Shown: positions 52,456 to 60,988, counted from the first letter of the stretch. The stretch is DNA of 64,000 bases from Brevibacterium sp. XM4083 (GCF_006489205.2 NZ_VFYR02000004.1:330100-394099), one strand, 5' to 3'. The notes: a model not told the origin generated them from the letters alone. Made by a program: numbers and translations.

Positions 52456-54078
52456 TTGAGCACGACCGCGCCGGCACCGCTGACACTCCCGCTGCAACCG
52501 GGGCCTGCCCGCTTCTTCGTCCTCCTCGCCGTCTTCATCTGCGCGAGCTGCGGGATGGTCTACGAGCTCGCGCTCGTCGCGCTTGGGTCCTACCTGCTTG
52601 GCGACACGATCGTCCAGGCCTCGATCGTGCTCGCCGTCATGGTCTTCGCGATGGGCATCGGGTCGCTCGCGACGAAGCGCCTCACCCGCTTCGCCGCCGT
52701 CGCGTTCGCCCTCATCGAAGCCGCGCTCGGCATCATCGGCGGCCTCTCCGTCATCCTCCTCTACCTCGCGTTCGCCTTCGCCGACGTCTACACGGTGGCG
52801 ATGGTCGGGCTCGCGTTCCTCATCGGAGCGCTCATCGGCGCGGAGATCCCCCTGCTCATGGAGCTCGTCCAGCGCATCCGGGCGCAGCGGGCCTCGAGCG
52901 CCGTCGCCGATCTCTTCGCCGCCGACTATGTCGGCGGCCTCGTCGGCGGTCTGGCCTTCCCGTTCGTCCTCCTCCCCCTCTTCGGGCTGACGAAGGGGGC
53001 GCTCGCGGTCGGCATCACGAACACCGTCGTCGGCATCCTCATCGTCCTCTGGCTCTTCCGCGCCGAGGTGGCCCGCCGCACCCGGGTCCTGCTCGCCGGC
53101 CTCCTCGTCCTCATCGTCGGCGGCCTCACCGTCGTGTGGGTCTTCACCGACGACATCGAGGTGACGACGCGGCAGCGCCTCTACCGCGACCCCATCGTCG
53201 TCTCCGAGCGCACCGACTACCAGGAGATCGTCGTCACCGAGTCCCTGCGCACCGGCGACACCCGCCTCTACCTCAACGGGGACCTGCAGTTCGCCTCGGT
53301 CGACGAGTACCGGTACCACGAATCGCTCGTCCATCCGCTGATGAACGGGCCCCGCGGCAATGTCCTCGTCCTCGGCGGCGGCGACGGGCTCGCCGTGCGG
53401 GAGATCCTCAAGTACCCCGACGTCGAGACCGTCACCCTCGTCGACCTCGATCCCCGCGTCGTCGACCTCGCCCGCACTTCGCCCCACTTCACGGCCTCGA
53501 ATGAGAACTCGCTCGACGATCCGCGGGTGACGACGGTCGCCGCCGATGCGTTCACGTGGCTGCGGGAAACCGAGCACCCGGCCTATGACGCCGTCATCGC
53601 CGACCTGCCCGATCCCGACGACGTCGCCACCTCGAAGCTCTACAGCGTCGAGTTCTACGGACTCATCAGGCAGGTCATGGCCCCCGGTGCCCGTCTTGTC
53701 GTCCAGGCGGGGTCCCCGTACTTCGCCCCGGAGGCGTACTGGGGAATCGGGCAGGCCGTCACCGAGGCGGGACTGGCGACGACGCCCTACCACGTCGACG
53801 TCCCGAGCTTCGGCGACTGGGGCTACTTCCTCGCCGCGGCTCCCGGGGATGCCGGCAGCAGCGGCACCCTGGTGGGGACCGACAGCGGCAACGGTCCGAC
53901 CGTCGCCCTGCCTGCGGATGCGCCGTCGGATCTGAAATTCGTCACCCCTGAAGTGCTCGCGGCCTCGACGACGTTCCCGCCCGACCGCGACCGTGCGTCG
54001 GTGAAGAACGTCGAAGCCTCGACCCTCCTCCACCCGAAGGTGCTCGACCAGGAGCGCGGAGCCTGGGTCGGGTACTGA
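52456..54078 (+). CDS. speE: Membrane-bound polyamine aminopropyltransferase (spermidine synthase)
   Basis: A 540-residue protein. Residues about 15-225 hold six or seven membrane helices; the rest is a spermidine synthase fold with the Gln-His style entry VDEYRYHESLVHP, the decarboxylated-SAM motif LVLGGGDGLAVREIL, the acidic VDLDPRV and the DLPDPDDVATSKLYS catalytic loop. It transfers aminopropyl groups from decarboxylated SAM to a diamine. A Gly/Ser/Thr insert precedes the C-terminal helix. The TTG at 52456 is the best start, with AGGA upstream; no ATG or GTG lies before the first helix. Confidence 0.88.
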   Translation: MSTTAPAPLTLPLQPGPARFFVLLAVFICASCGMVYELALVALGSYLLGDTIVQASIVLAVMVFAMGIGSLATKRLTRFAAVAFALIEAALGIIGGLSVILLYLAFAFADVYTVAMVGLAFLIGALIGAEIPLLMELVQRIRAQRASSAVADLFAADYVGGLVGGLAFPFVLLPLFGLTKGALAVGITNTVVGILIVLWLFRAEVARRTRVLLAGLLVLIVGGLTVVWVFTDDIEVTTRQRLYRDPIVVSERTDYQEIVVTESLRTGDTRLYLNGDLQFASVDEYRYHESLVHPLMNGPRGNVLVLGGGDGLAVREILKYPDVETVTLVDLDPRVVDLARTSPHFTASNENSLDDPRVTTVAADAFTWLRETEHPAYDAVIADLPDPDDVATSKLYSVEFYGLIRQVMAPGARLVVQAGSPYFAPEAYWGIGQAVTEAGLATTPYHVDVPSFGDWGYFLAAAPGDAGSSGTLVGTDSGNGPTVALPADAPSDLKFVTPEVLAASTTFPPDRDRASVKNVEASTLLHPKVLDQERGAWVGY

Positions 54079-54160
54079 GCAAGCGGTCGGACACTGAGCA
54101 CGCGGTCGGACACTGCGCACGAGCTCGGGTGCTGAGCACGCGGTCAGGTGCTGAGCACGG
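54074..54160. repeat. 19-bp tandem repeat after speE
   Basis: About 4.5 units of ACTGAGCACGCGGTCGGAC, diverging toward the end. The first unit contains the speE stop codon. Confidence 0.8.
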
Positions 54161-54205
54161 CAGAGGGCCCGCGCGCGGTCGTGGTGACCGGGCGCGGGCC
54201 CTCTG
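54160..54205. terminator. Bidirectional terminator between speE and the DUF4190 gene
   Basis: GCAGAGGGCCCGCGC pairs perfectly over 15 bp with its complement around a 16-nt loop, between two convergent genes. Confidence 0.75.
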
Positions 54206-54234
54206 CTGCGGTCGCGGTTGCGACATCATCGCGG

Positions 54235-54726
54235 CTAGGACATCATCGCAGCGAGCACGCTGAGCGAGACGCCGAGGAAGCCGCCGACGACGGCGATGCC
54301 GATGAAGACGAGGCCGAGGATGAAGCCCCACTTGCCGAACTCGTTGTCGCCGAAGCCCGCCTCCTTCGAGGCGCGGCGGGCCATGTACCCGGTGATGATG
54401 CCGATGGCCGGGCCGATGAAGTTGAAGCCGATGAACGTCGACAGAGTCGCGACGAGCGAGATGATGCCGAGCACCTTGCCCGGATCCTCTGCCGCCCGCT
54501 GGGCCGGGTAGAGCCGATCAGCGTACGGCTGGTCGGGATAGGGCTGATCGGATTGCGCGTAGGGACCCTGCGCGTAGGGCCCCCGGGCGTACGACTGGGG
54601 CGCGTCGGGCTGCTGCGGATAGGCCGACTGCCGGTCGGGATCGGCCATGTCCGGCCGGGCTCCCAGCGGGCCGGGTCCGGTCGGGTCGAATCGATTGTCG
54701 GGTTGGGGTGCGACCGGTGTGCTCAT
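54235..54726 (-). CDS. DUF4190-type membrane protein
   Basis: A 163-residue protein. The first 80 residues are Pro/Gln/Tyr-rich with repeated (G/D)PYAQ steps. Two membrane helices follow (GKVLGIISLVATLSTFIGFN and GKWGFILGLVFIGIAVVGGF), with GYMARRASKEAG between them, as in DUF4190 proteins. Function unknown; single gene. GAGAGAGGC lies before the ATG. Confidence 0.72.
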   Translation of the reverse strand: MSTPVAPQPDNRFDPTGPGPLGARPDMADPDRQSAYPQQPDAPQSYARGPYAQGPYAQSDQPYPDQPYADRLYPAQRAAEDPGKVLGIISLVATLSTFIGFNFIGPAIGIITGYMARRASKEAGFGDNEFGKWGFILGLVFIGIAVVGGFLGVSLSVLAAMMS

Positions 54727-54867
54727 CGCGGTGCCTCTCTCGTGTGGTCCGAACTCCAGGCTGATGACTTCAGCCTAGGAACCGCACAGGGAAGGGGAAA
54801 GGGACCTATCCGTCGACCTCGGCGGGGGTTTTCCCCCGGTCGGACCCGACTGGCTCATCCAGCGGGT

Positions 54868-54933
54868 GCCCGGCACCTCCTCGGTGCGCGCCCGGCACCT
54901 CCTCGGTGCGCGCCCGACATCTCCTCGGCGGAC
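54868..54933. repeat. 22-bp tandem repeat
   Basis: Three units of GCCCGGCACCTCCTCGGTGC(GC), the third diverged. It lies between the DUF4190 start and the TIGR03085 stop; the whole 255-bp gap holds no gene that I can support. Confidence 0.8.
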
Positions 54934-54981
54934 GGCTCAGCACCGGCACAGCACCCGCGGTTCGCCCCGCCTCGGCGGGCC

Positions 54982-55560
54982 TCAGCGGACGTCGACGAGG
55001 GCGTGGTCGGTGCGGCCGAGGAGCCAGAGGAGGACCTCGACGGGTTCGCCGGTCACGGTCGTCGTCTCTCCGCGTCCGGCGGCGTGGGTGCCGAAGCCGG
55101 GACTGACGATGACGGTGCGGCCCTTCGCCTTCGCCGCGTAGGGCAGGAGCGCGAACCGGGCTTGGGCCCACACGGTCGCGTTGTCCTTCCGGGAGAGGCG
55201 GCGGGGGAACCATTCGAGTTCGGCGCGGCGGATGTCCTCATGGTGGACGAGGTATTCGGTCGTGTTCATCACCGAGCCGACGCCGGGCCACGCTCCCGGG
55301 GTCCACTTCGGTGGGGCGGCGACGAGTCCGAGCAGCTCGGAGTACGGCATCGACGCGTAGTCGCGCTCCTTGTCCTCGAGCCTGCCCTCGAACGCGGGGA
55401 CCATGATCCCCATGGCCGCGACGGGTTCGCGTTCGCGGATGACGAGGTGGGTGGCGAGGTCCCTGGTCGTCCATCCCTCACAGAGGGTGGGCGCGTCCTC
55501 ACCGGCGGCGCGGGCAGCGGCAACGAGGCGCAGTCGTTCTGCGCGAGCAAGACTGGTCAT
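54982..55560 (-). CDS. TIGR03085 family DinB-like metal-binding protein
   Basis: A 192-residue helical protein of the maleylpyruvate-isomerase N-terminal/DinB superfamily: SLARAERLRLVAAARAAG, then LCEGWTTRDLATHLVIRERE and NTTEYLVHHEDIRRAE supply the His residues of the metal site. Actinobacterial relatives are often mycothiol-dependent enzymes; the function here is unknown. It lies just beyond the Sir2 gene stop on the same strand. Confidence 0.82.
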   Translation of the reverse strand: MTSLARAERLRLVAAARAAGEDAPTLCEGWTTRDLATHLVIREREPVAAMGIMVPAFEGRLEDKERDYASMPYSELLGLVAAPPKWTPGAWPGVGSVMNTTEYLVHHEDIRRAELEWFPRRLSRKDNATVWAQARFALLPYAAKAKGRTVIVSPGFGTHAAGRGETTTVTGEPVEVLLWLLGRTDHALVDVR

Positions 55561-55580
55561 GGTGGCAGTCTGTCATTGCC

Positions 55581-56495
55581 TCATTGGATTTCTCTGGACG
55601 CCCACTCTCTGACGAAGTCGGTGACCCGGGAGATCGACCGGTAATCGGCAAGGTCATCTCCCCTGGTGGGGCCGTCGGTGACGATGACGACCGGCTTGCC
55701 CTCCTTCGCCGCTGACCGCACGAAGCGCAGCCCCGAGAGCACCGCGAGCGATGATCCGAGAACAAGGAGACCTTGCGCCGAATCAGAGATCCGATTCGCC
55801 TCGGCGACGCGATCGGGCGGGACGGCGTCGCCGAAGTAGACGACATCGGGTTTGAGGAGTCCGCCGCAGATCGGACAGTCGAGGACCCGGAAGTGCGCGG
55901 TCTCCTCGAGGTCGACGTCGCCGTCGGGCGCGGTCTCGACGTCGATCGGGTCGATGCCGGTGAGCGCGATGAAATCGCGGTTGAGCGCGGTGAGCTCGTC
56001 CTGCACCCAGTCGCGGTCGAAGGTGTGGCCGGTCTTCAGACACACGACTCGGTCGAGGCTGCCGTGGAGGTCGATGACGGGACTCCGGCTGCCGACCTCC
56101 CGCGCCGCGGTCTGGTGGAGCCCGTCGACGTTCTGGGTGATGATGCCGGCGACCGGCAGGCGGGCGAGCGCGAGGTGACCGGGGTTGGGATCCGCCCACT
56201 CCATCCGCGGCCAGCCCACCCAGGACCGCGCCCAGTAGCGGGCGCGCTGCTCGGGTGAGGAGAGGAAGTTCTGGATCGTCATCGGCCGGCGGGGCGCGGC
56301 ATCGGGGCCGCGGTAGTCGGGGATGCCCGAATCCGTGCTCATCCCCGCCCCGGTGAGCACCGCCCAGTCGCTCGGGTCGTGGCCGGTGGTGAGGACGTCG
56401 ATGATCTCGGAGTCGGTGTGGCTGGCCACCGGACGGGTGCGCCCGCGCAGCGGATCGACGATGACTGCCATGGTCTCCTCGGTCTCCTTGCTCAT
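55581..56495 (-). CDS. Sir2-family NAD-dependent deacylase
   Basis: About 304 residues. The NAD site reads LTGAGMSTDSGIPDYRG, TQNVDGLHQ follows, and the catalytic His is in VIDLHGSLDRV. The zinc module is unusual: the second pair is intact (CPICGG) but the first reads CLKTGHTF rather than CxxC, with His nearby as a possible substitute. The substrate strand KPDVVYFGDAVP is normal. Starts at 56495 (GGGGAGAG upstream) and 56471 (GAGGAGACC upstream) are both credible. It diverges from an FMN reductase gene. Confidence 0.87.
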   Translation of the reverse strand: MSKETEETMAVIVDPLRGRTRPVASHTDSEIIDVLTTGHDPSDWAVLTGAGMSTDSGIPDYRGPDAAPRRPMTIQNFLSSPEQRARYWARSWVGWPRMEWADPNPGHLALARLPVAGIITQNVDGLHQTAAREVGSRSPVIDLHGSLDRVVCLKTGHTFDRDWVQDELTALNRDFIALTGIDPIDVETAPDGDVDLEETAHFRVLDCPICGGLLKPDVVYFGDAVPPDRVAEANRISDSAQGLLVLGSSLAVLSGLRFVRSAAKEGKPVVIVTDGPTRGDDLADYRSISRVTDFVREWASREIQ

Positions 56496-56525
56496 TCTCT
56501 CTCCCCAGTCCCCATCGACTGCGTC

Positions 56526-56531
56526 TATCGT
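56526..56531 (+). promoter_or_regulatory. Predicted -10 box of the FMN reductase gene (leaderless)
   Basis: TATCGT, six bases, then ATG; no ribosome-binding sequence is present. Confidence 0.5.
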
Positions 56532-56537
56532 GGCCGT

Positions 56538-56987
56538 ATGGTCAGCGTACTGCTCGTTCATCACTCACCGTCACCATCGACGCAGGGAATCGCCGAGGCG
56601 GCCGAGGCCGGACTGCGCCTGCCCGAGCTCGGCGACATCGACGTCACCGTCAGACCCGCCCTCGAGGCCACCGTCGACGACGTGCTCGCCGCCGACGCCT
56701 ATGTGCTCGGGACGACGGCGAACTTCGGCTACATCTCCGGGGCGCTCAAGCACTTCTTCGACACCACGTACGACGCGGTGCGCGAGCCCACGGCCGGTCG
56801 GCCGTTCTCCTACTGGATACACGGCGGCTATGACACGACCGGCGCGGAGACCGCGATGACGCAGATCACGACCGGGCTGGGATGGTCGCTCGTCTTCGAT
56901 CCGCTCGTCCTCACCGGCGCGGTGGACGAGGAGCATCTCGAGACCGCGACGGAGCTCGCCGCGACGGTGGCCGCCTCGGCGCTCTGA
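56538..56987 (+). CDS. Flavodoxin-like / NADPH-dependent FMN reductase family protein
   Basis: A 149-residue flavodoxin-fold protein. The FMN phosphate loop is SVLLVHHSPSPSTQGIAEA, and the flavin-contacting loop is LGTTANFGYISGALKHFFD. It is shorter than WrbA and lacks a membrane part. It likely reduces quinones or nitro compounds, but the substrate is not shown. Confidence 0.85.
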   Translation: MVSVLLVHHSPSPSTQGIAEAAEAGLRLPELGDIDVTVRPALEATVDDVLAADAYVLGTTANFGYISGALKHFFDTTYDAVREPTAGRPFSYWIHGGYDTTGAETAMTQITTGLGWSLVFDPLVLTGAVDEEHLETATELAATVAASAL

Positions 56988-57000
56988 GATTGTTTCGAGA

Positions 57001-57035
57001 AACTACTTTCCAATATGGAAAGTAGTTGGTAGGGT
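57001..57035 (+). promoter_or_regulatory. Operator-promoter of the membrane protein / winged-helix operon
   Basis: AACTACTTTCC-AATAT-GGAAAGTAGTT is a perfect 11-bp inverted repeat. It covers the interval between a -35-like TTTCCA (57007-57012) and a -10 TAGGGT (57030-57035) at 17-bp spacing, so a bound repressor would block RNA polymerase. The regulator encoded as the second gene of the operon is the obvious ligand. Confidence 0.75.
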
Positions 57036-57118
57036 GAAATCACTTCCACCGGAAGTCAACGGTCATCTCGTCGGATCGGCCGCCTCGGCGGATCCGCGAT
57101 CGCACTGAAGGAGCAGCC

Positions 57119-57538
57119 ATGACCACGCCCACCCCGCAGCAAGCCACCGACCTCCTCGCCGAGATCGATTCGACGCAGAAGCAGGCCCGCAGCACCGACG
57201 CGTGGCCGCTCGTCCTCTTCCTCCTCGTCATCAGTGCCGCGGCCTCGATCGGGCTCGTCGGGATGGCGCTCATCGACGATTCGGCGACCCAGCTCACCTT
57301 CCTCGGGGCGAGCGCCGCGTGGCTCGCCGCCGCGCTCGTCGTCTACCTCGTCTCGGCCCTGAGCTGGAGCCGCCGGTCGACGCTCCTGTTGCTGACATGG
57401 CTGCCGGTCATCATCCTCGCCTTCATCGCCGGGGTGATCGCCGACAGCCTCACCGCGGGATCGTGGGTGACGTTCGCGGCCGCCGGAATCGTCTGGGTCG
57501 CAGGCATCCTCGGGGCTCTCCTCGGACTGCGCCGGTGA
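57119..57538 (+). CDS. Small four-helix membrane protein
   Basis: A 139-residue protein with a polar N-terminal helix (QQATDLLAEIDSTQKQARS) and four membrane segments. No family is assigned with confidence; similar proteins sit next to small winged-helix regulators in actinobacteria. AAGGAGCAGCC precedes the ATG. It ends 29 bp before the regulator start. Confidence 0.65.
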   Translation: MTTPTPQQATDLLAEIDSTQKQARSTDAWPLVLFLLVISAAASIGLVGMALIDDSATQLTFLGASAAWLAAALVVYLVSALSWSRRSTLLLLTWLPVIILAFIAGVIADSLTAGSWVTFAAAGIVWVAGILGALLGLRR

Positions 57539-57567
57539 GGCGCGCAGAGACGAATGAGGAGACCGCG

Positions 57568-57939
57568 ATGACCCCCTCCACCGCACCCACCGACGGCACG
57601 GGAGCCGACTCGGAGTCCGCGCCCGAGGAGACGATCCCCCACCTCGGCGAGACCCTCTCCCGGATCGATCCGGACCTCGGGAACCCGACCCGGCTCGGAC
57701 TCGTCGCCAGCTTGAAGAACCGGGATCGCGCGGAGTTCAAGCTGCTGCGCGATTCGCTCGGGGTCTCGGATTCCGTGCTCTCCCGGCACATCACGGCACT
57801 GGAGAAGGCCGGCCTCGTCGAGGTCGCGAAGGGCTACGTCGGGAAACGGCCGCGGACCTGGGTCTCGATCACGAAGGACGGCGCGGCCCGCCTCGACGGC
57901 CACGTTGAGGCGCTGCGCGAACTCGCCGGCGGACGGTGA
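57568..57939 (+). CDS. Winged-helix transcriptional regulator (HTH_34-type)
   Basis: A 123-residue regulator: a disordered acidic N terminus, then NPTRLGLVASLKNRDRAEFK, the recognition region LGVSDSVLSRHITALEKAGL and the wing VAKGYVGKRPRTWVSITKDG. This is the MarR-like winged-helix domain that binds short inverted repeats. With the membrane protein it forms a two-gene operon behind the palindromic operator. The ATG at 57568 has GAGGAG six bases upstream; a GTG at 57535 overlapping the previous stop is an alternative. Confidence 0.82.
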   Translation: MTPSTAPTDGTGADSESAPEETIPHLGETLSRIDPDLGNPTRLGLVASLKNRDRAEFKLLRDSLGVSDSVLSRHITALEKAGLVEVAKGYVGKRPRTWVSITKDGAARLDGHVEALRELAGGR

Positions 57940-57969
57940 GGCCGCACCGGTCAGACGCTGGTGCGGCCG

Positions 57970-58644
57970 TCACTTCCCCTCGGCGCGGCGGCGGACGATT
58001 TCCGTGATCCAGATCGGGGCGAACGGCGAGGTGCAGTTCGGCGGCGTCGGATAGTCCTTGAGCACCTCGAGGCGCTCGCCGATCTCGAGCGCACGGTCCC
58101 TGAGCTCGGGGTTCTCGATGCCGATCGACGCCAGCGTCTCGTTCATCGCCCACTGCAGGCGCTCGGGCGCCTCCTTCATCTCGGCGTCGATGACGTCGAG
58201 GAGGCCCGGCAGATCGAGGCCCTCGGGATCCTTCGCCACCCGCTCCGAGGTCAGAGCCCATCCGGCTGAGGCGACAACCGGGTCCGGGTCGGCCATCCAC
58301 GTCGTCCGCAGCGCCTCGGCGTGCTTCGACTTCTTGACGATGTAGTTGACGAGCCACCCGTGGACCTTCGGCACCCGCGACTCCCGGAGCATCGCGTCGA
58401 GCTCGGCCGCGTCCCAGCTGCGCGGACGCATGATGAGGATCGCGACGAGGCGGGCGGCGGTGTCCCCGGTCGCCCACAGCTGCCGGGCGAGGTCGTCGTT
58501 CTTCTTCAGCTCCTTCGCGATGCCGCGCAGCTTCGTGAGGTTGACCCCGTGGTCGTCGCCGTGCCGCTCGTTGACCGCACGCGCCTTGGGGTCCTCGAGC
58601 TCGGCGAGCTCCGCCCTGACACCAGCCACCGTCGCCTCGACCAT
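57970..58644 (-). CDS. DNA alkylation repair (HEAT-like repeat) family protein
   Basis: A 224-residue all-helical protein of the AlkC/AlkD-like HEAT-repeat superfamily: HGVNLTKLRGIAKELKKND, ARLVAILIMRPRSWD, VASAGWALTSERVAKDP and ASIGIENPELRDRALEIGE. AlkD is a base glycosylase, but related proteins lack activity, and key residues cannot be judged here. The start MVEATVAG has GAGGGGA upstream. Confidence 0.78.
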   Translation of the reverse strand: MVEATVAGVRAELAELEDPKARAVNERHGDDHGVNLTKLRGIAKELKKNDDLARQLWATGDTAARLVAILIMRPRSWDAAELDAMLRESRVPKVHGWLVNYIVKKSKHAEALRTTWMADPDPVVASAGWALTSERVAKDPEGLDLPGLLDVIDAEMKEAPERLQWAMNETLASIGIENPELRDRALEIGERLEVLKDYPTPPNCTSPFAPIWITEIVRRRAEGK

Positions 58645-58714
58645 GCTCGTCCCCTCACTGTCGTTCCCGTTGCCGCGCACGCTCATTCTGCCCCACATCG
58701 CGTGCTCGCCGCGC

Positions 58715-58765
58715 GTCGTCAGTGCGCATCGTCAGTGCGCATCGTCGCACCGTCAGTGCGCGTCG
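58715..58765. repeat. 13-bp tandem repeat overlapping the YciI gene end
   Basis: Three to four copies of GTCAGTGCGCATC-type units, extending over the stop codon of the YciI-family gene. Confidence 0.7.
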
Positions 58766-59151
58766 TCGCCGAGGTAGGGCCTGACCTCGAGCCATTCGTT
58801 GATCGGGGCACCCTGGAAGCCGGGGGCCGCGGAGAGTTCGGCGGCGAGCGCGAGCGCGCGTTCCCAGTCGGCGACGTCGATGATCATCCACCCGGCGACG
58901 AGGTCCTTCGACTCGGGGAACGGCGACCTGACCTCCGGGGAGAGATCCGGCCCCGACGCCCGGACGAAGGCGCCGTCCGGCGACAGCGCCGCCGAGTCGA
59001 CGAATTCGCCGGACTCGCGCAGCCGATCGGCGAAATCGTTCATGTACTGGACGTGGGCGTCGACCTCGGCGGGCGTCCACTGGTCCATGGGAACGAAGTC
59101 GACGTACTCCGGCGTCCCCCGGTAGTGCTTGAAGATCTGGTACTTGGCCAT
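58753..59151 (-). CDS. YciI/YCII-related family protein
   Basis: A 132-residue dimeric alpha-beta barrel protein: KYQIFKHYRGTPEYVDFVP opens the fold, and a YCII-type second half has SKDLVAGWMIIDVADWERALA. Members are often fused to or encoded near ECF sigma factors, which is not the case here. Catalytic function is unknown. GGAGGAGG lies before the ATG. Confidence 0.85.
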   Translation of the reverse strand: MAKYQIFKHYRGTPEYVDFVPMDQWTPAEVDAHVQYMNDFADRLRESGEFVDSAALSPDGAFVRASGPDLSPEVRSPFPESKDLVAGWMIIDVADWERALALAAELSAAPGFQGAPINEWLEVRPYLGDDAH

Positions 59152-59339
59152 CGCTGGCTCCTCCTCCGATCACGGGAGCGCCGGACCACCTCGGCGAGCC
59201 CGATCTGCGCCTTCCCACCTCCCAGAGTAGGCCCGCGTCCCGGGAATGCCTTCCGCACGTGCGTCGTTGTGACAGTGCAGGGCTCAGCCTGCGCCACGGT
59301 CCCGACCCCGAGCGATTCCCACCTTTTGAGGAGTGCAGC

Positions 59340-60299
59340 ATGACCAAGCGCGTCCAGTACGACAATCACGGCACGACCGACGAACTCGAGGTCGTCGACG
59401 TCGAGTCCCCCACGGTCGGCCCGGGACAGGTGAGCGTCCACGTCCGCTTCGCCGGTCTCAACCCCGTCGACCTCGCAATCCTCTCGGGAAGCTTCGGGTC
59501 CGGCAGCGGCACGCGCGGCCTCGGCATGGATTTCTCCGGTGTCGTCGCCGAAGTGGGCGACGGCGTCGAGGACTTCTCCCCCGGCGACCTCGTCTTCGGC
59601 GGCGTCCCCAACCAGTCCGAGGCCGACTACGTCCTCGTCAAGGATCCCGGCAAGCATCTCAACAAGATCCCCAAGGGACTGGGCACCGATGTCGCCGGCG
59701 GCCTCAACGTCGCCGGGAGCACCGCGGTCGCCGGCATCCGCGCGATCGCCCCGCAGGCCGGCGAGACGATCTTCGTCTCCGGCGCCTCGGGCGGGGTCGG
59801 CATCATCGCCGCCCAGCTCGCCCTCGGCCTCGGCGCCCGTGTCATCGGCACGACGAGCCCGGGCAACGTCCAGCTGCTCGACGGACTCGGCATCGACGCC
59901 GTCGAGTACGGTCCCGGGCTCGAGGAGCGTCTGCGCGAAGCCGCCCCGGACGGCATCCAGGCCGCGTATTCGACGCGCGGCGAGGATGAGATCGAGATGC
60001 TCCTCGGCCTCGGCGTTCCCGCCGCGCGGATCAACTCGATCGCCGCAGGTCCGCAGGTCGCCGACAAGTTCGGCGTCCACACCGACGGCCAGGCGAAGGC
60101 CCGCCGCGACGACCTCCCCTGGCTGGCGATGGCGATCGCCTACGGCCACGTCGTCGTGCCCATCGGCGGGGTGTTCGACCTCGACGACGTCCGCGCCGCC
60201 TACGGGTTCCTCACCGGCGGCCATCCCGTCGGCAAGGTGCTGCTGCGGATGGAGCCCAAGCCCTTCACCGCGGAGCAGAGGGACTACCTCACGCAGTGA
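59340..60299 (+). CDS. NADP-dependent medium-chain oxidoreductase (quinone oxidoreductase-like)
   Basis: A 319-residue MDR-superfamily enzyme without the catalytic-zinc cysteines. GroES-like domain: VHVRFAGLNPVDLAILSG and GLGMDFSGVVAEVGDGV. Rossmann motif: FVSGASGGVGIIAAQLALGL, with GTTSPGN at the position that usually sets NADPH preference. The likely reaction is reduction of quinones or alpha,beta-unsaturated carbonyls. GAGGAG lies before the ATG. The stop overlaps that of the convergent gene by 11 bp. Confidence 0.9.
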   Translation: MTKRVQYDNHGTTDELEVVDVESPTVGPGQVSVHVRFAGLNPVDLAILSGSFGSGSGTRGLGMDFSGVVAEVGDGVEDFSPGDLVFGGVPNQSEADYVLVKDPGKHLNKIPKGLGTDVAGGLNVAGSTAVAGIRAIAPQAGETIFVSGASGGVGIIAAQLALGLGARVIGTTSPGNVQLLDGLGIDAVEYGPGLEERLREAAPDGIQAAYSTRGEDEIEMLLGLGVPAARINSIAAGPQVADKFGVHTDGQAKARRDDLPWLAMAIAYGHVVVPIGGVFDLDDVRAAYGFLTGGHPVGKVLLRMEPKPFTAEQRDYLTQ

Positions 60300-60960
60300 C
60301 GGCCGACCCCGGGGTCCGGTCCGCAGGCACGCGCGCGGATCGGGCCCCGAGGCGTCTGCGCCCATAGCCGATGAGCGCGACCGCGACCGCGACGGGCCAG
60401 ACGAAGAACGGGATGTAGCAGGCCAGGAGAACGGCTCGCTCCCCCGCGCTCATCCCCGCATCGGGCGTCCACCCGGGGACGATCCCGGTCCAGGCGAGGA
60501 CGAATTTCACGAGCACCGATCCGATGAGCCCGAGCAGGACCACGGTGCCGATGCCGCCGACGAGGAGCGGCACCAGGGGTGGGATCGTCCTCCCGCCGAG
60601 GCGGGGCACCCACCGAGGGACGACCTCGCCCCACGGCCGGATGAGTCCGAAACCCGCCACCGCGACGAGGAGTGTGAGCACCTCGAGGCCGAGGACGTAG
60701 ACGACACCGCCTGCGGAGAACCGCACCTCGTCCGCGAGGCCGAACCCCACATCGAGACCGGCGAGCAGCGCGATCCGCCAGGCCACGCTCGGCAGCGGGA
60801 GCACGAGCGCGCCCCAGCCTGCGATGAGCGCCCAGCGGGGGATCTCGGGGTTCCGTGGCTCTCGGCTCTGCGGCTCCCGGTTGCTTGACCGCCTGCCTTC
60901 TGGCTCCCCGTCCTCCGGTTCCCGCCTCGCCGGTTTTAAACCCTTCGTTCTAAAACTCAT
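60289..60960 (-). CDS. Membrane protein of unknown function
   Basis: A 223-residue protein with a charged, Arg/Glu/Pro-rich N terminus of about 40 residues and four predicted membrane helices. No family is recognised. It is divergent from a TetR gene with only 28 bp between start codons, so the TetR protein probably represses it. Confidence 0.7.
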   Translation of the reverse strand: MSFRTKGLKPARREPEDGEPEGRRSSNREPQSREPRNPEIPRWALIAGWGALVLPLPSVAWRIALLAGLDVGFGLADEVRFSAGGVVYVLGLEVLTLLVAVAGFGLIRPWGEVVPRWVPRLGGRTIPPLVPLLVGGIGTVVLLGLIGSVLVKFVLAWTGIVPGWTPDAGMSAGERAVLLACYIPFFVWPVAVAVALIGYGRRRLGARSARVPADRTPGSAVTA

Positions 60961-60988
60961 GCTCTAAAACTAGCTATGATCGGATGCC
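60930..60988. promoter_or_regulatory. TetR/membrane-protein divergent control region
   Basis: Direct repeats TCTAAAACT occur twice (60950-60958 and 60963-60971) and GGTTTTAAACC-like symmetry is nearby at 60930. A TATGAT hexamer at 60975-60980 may be the TetR -10 box. The AT-rich repeats stand out against the flanks and are candidate TetR sites. Confidence 0.5.
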
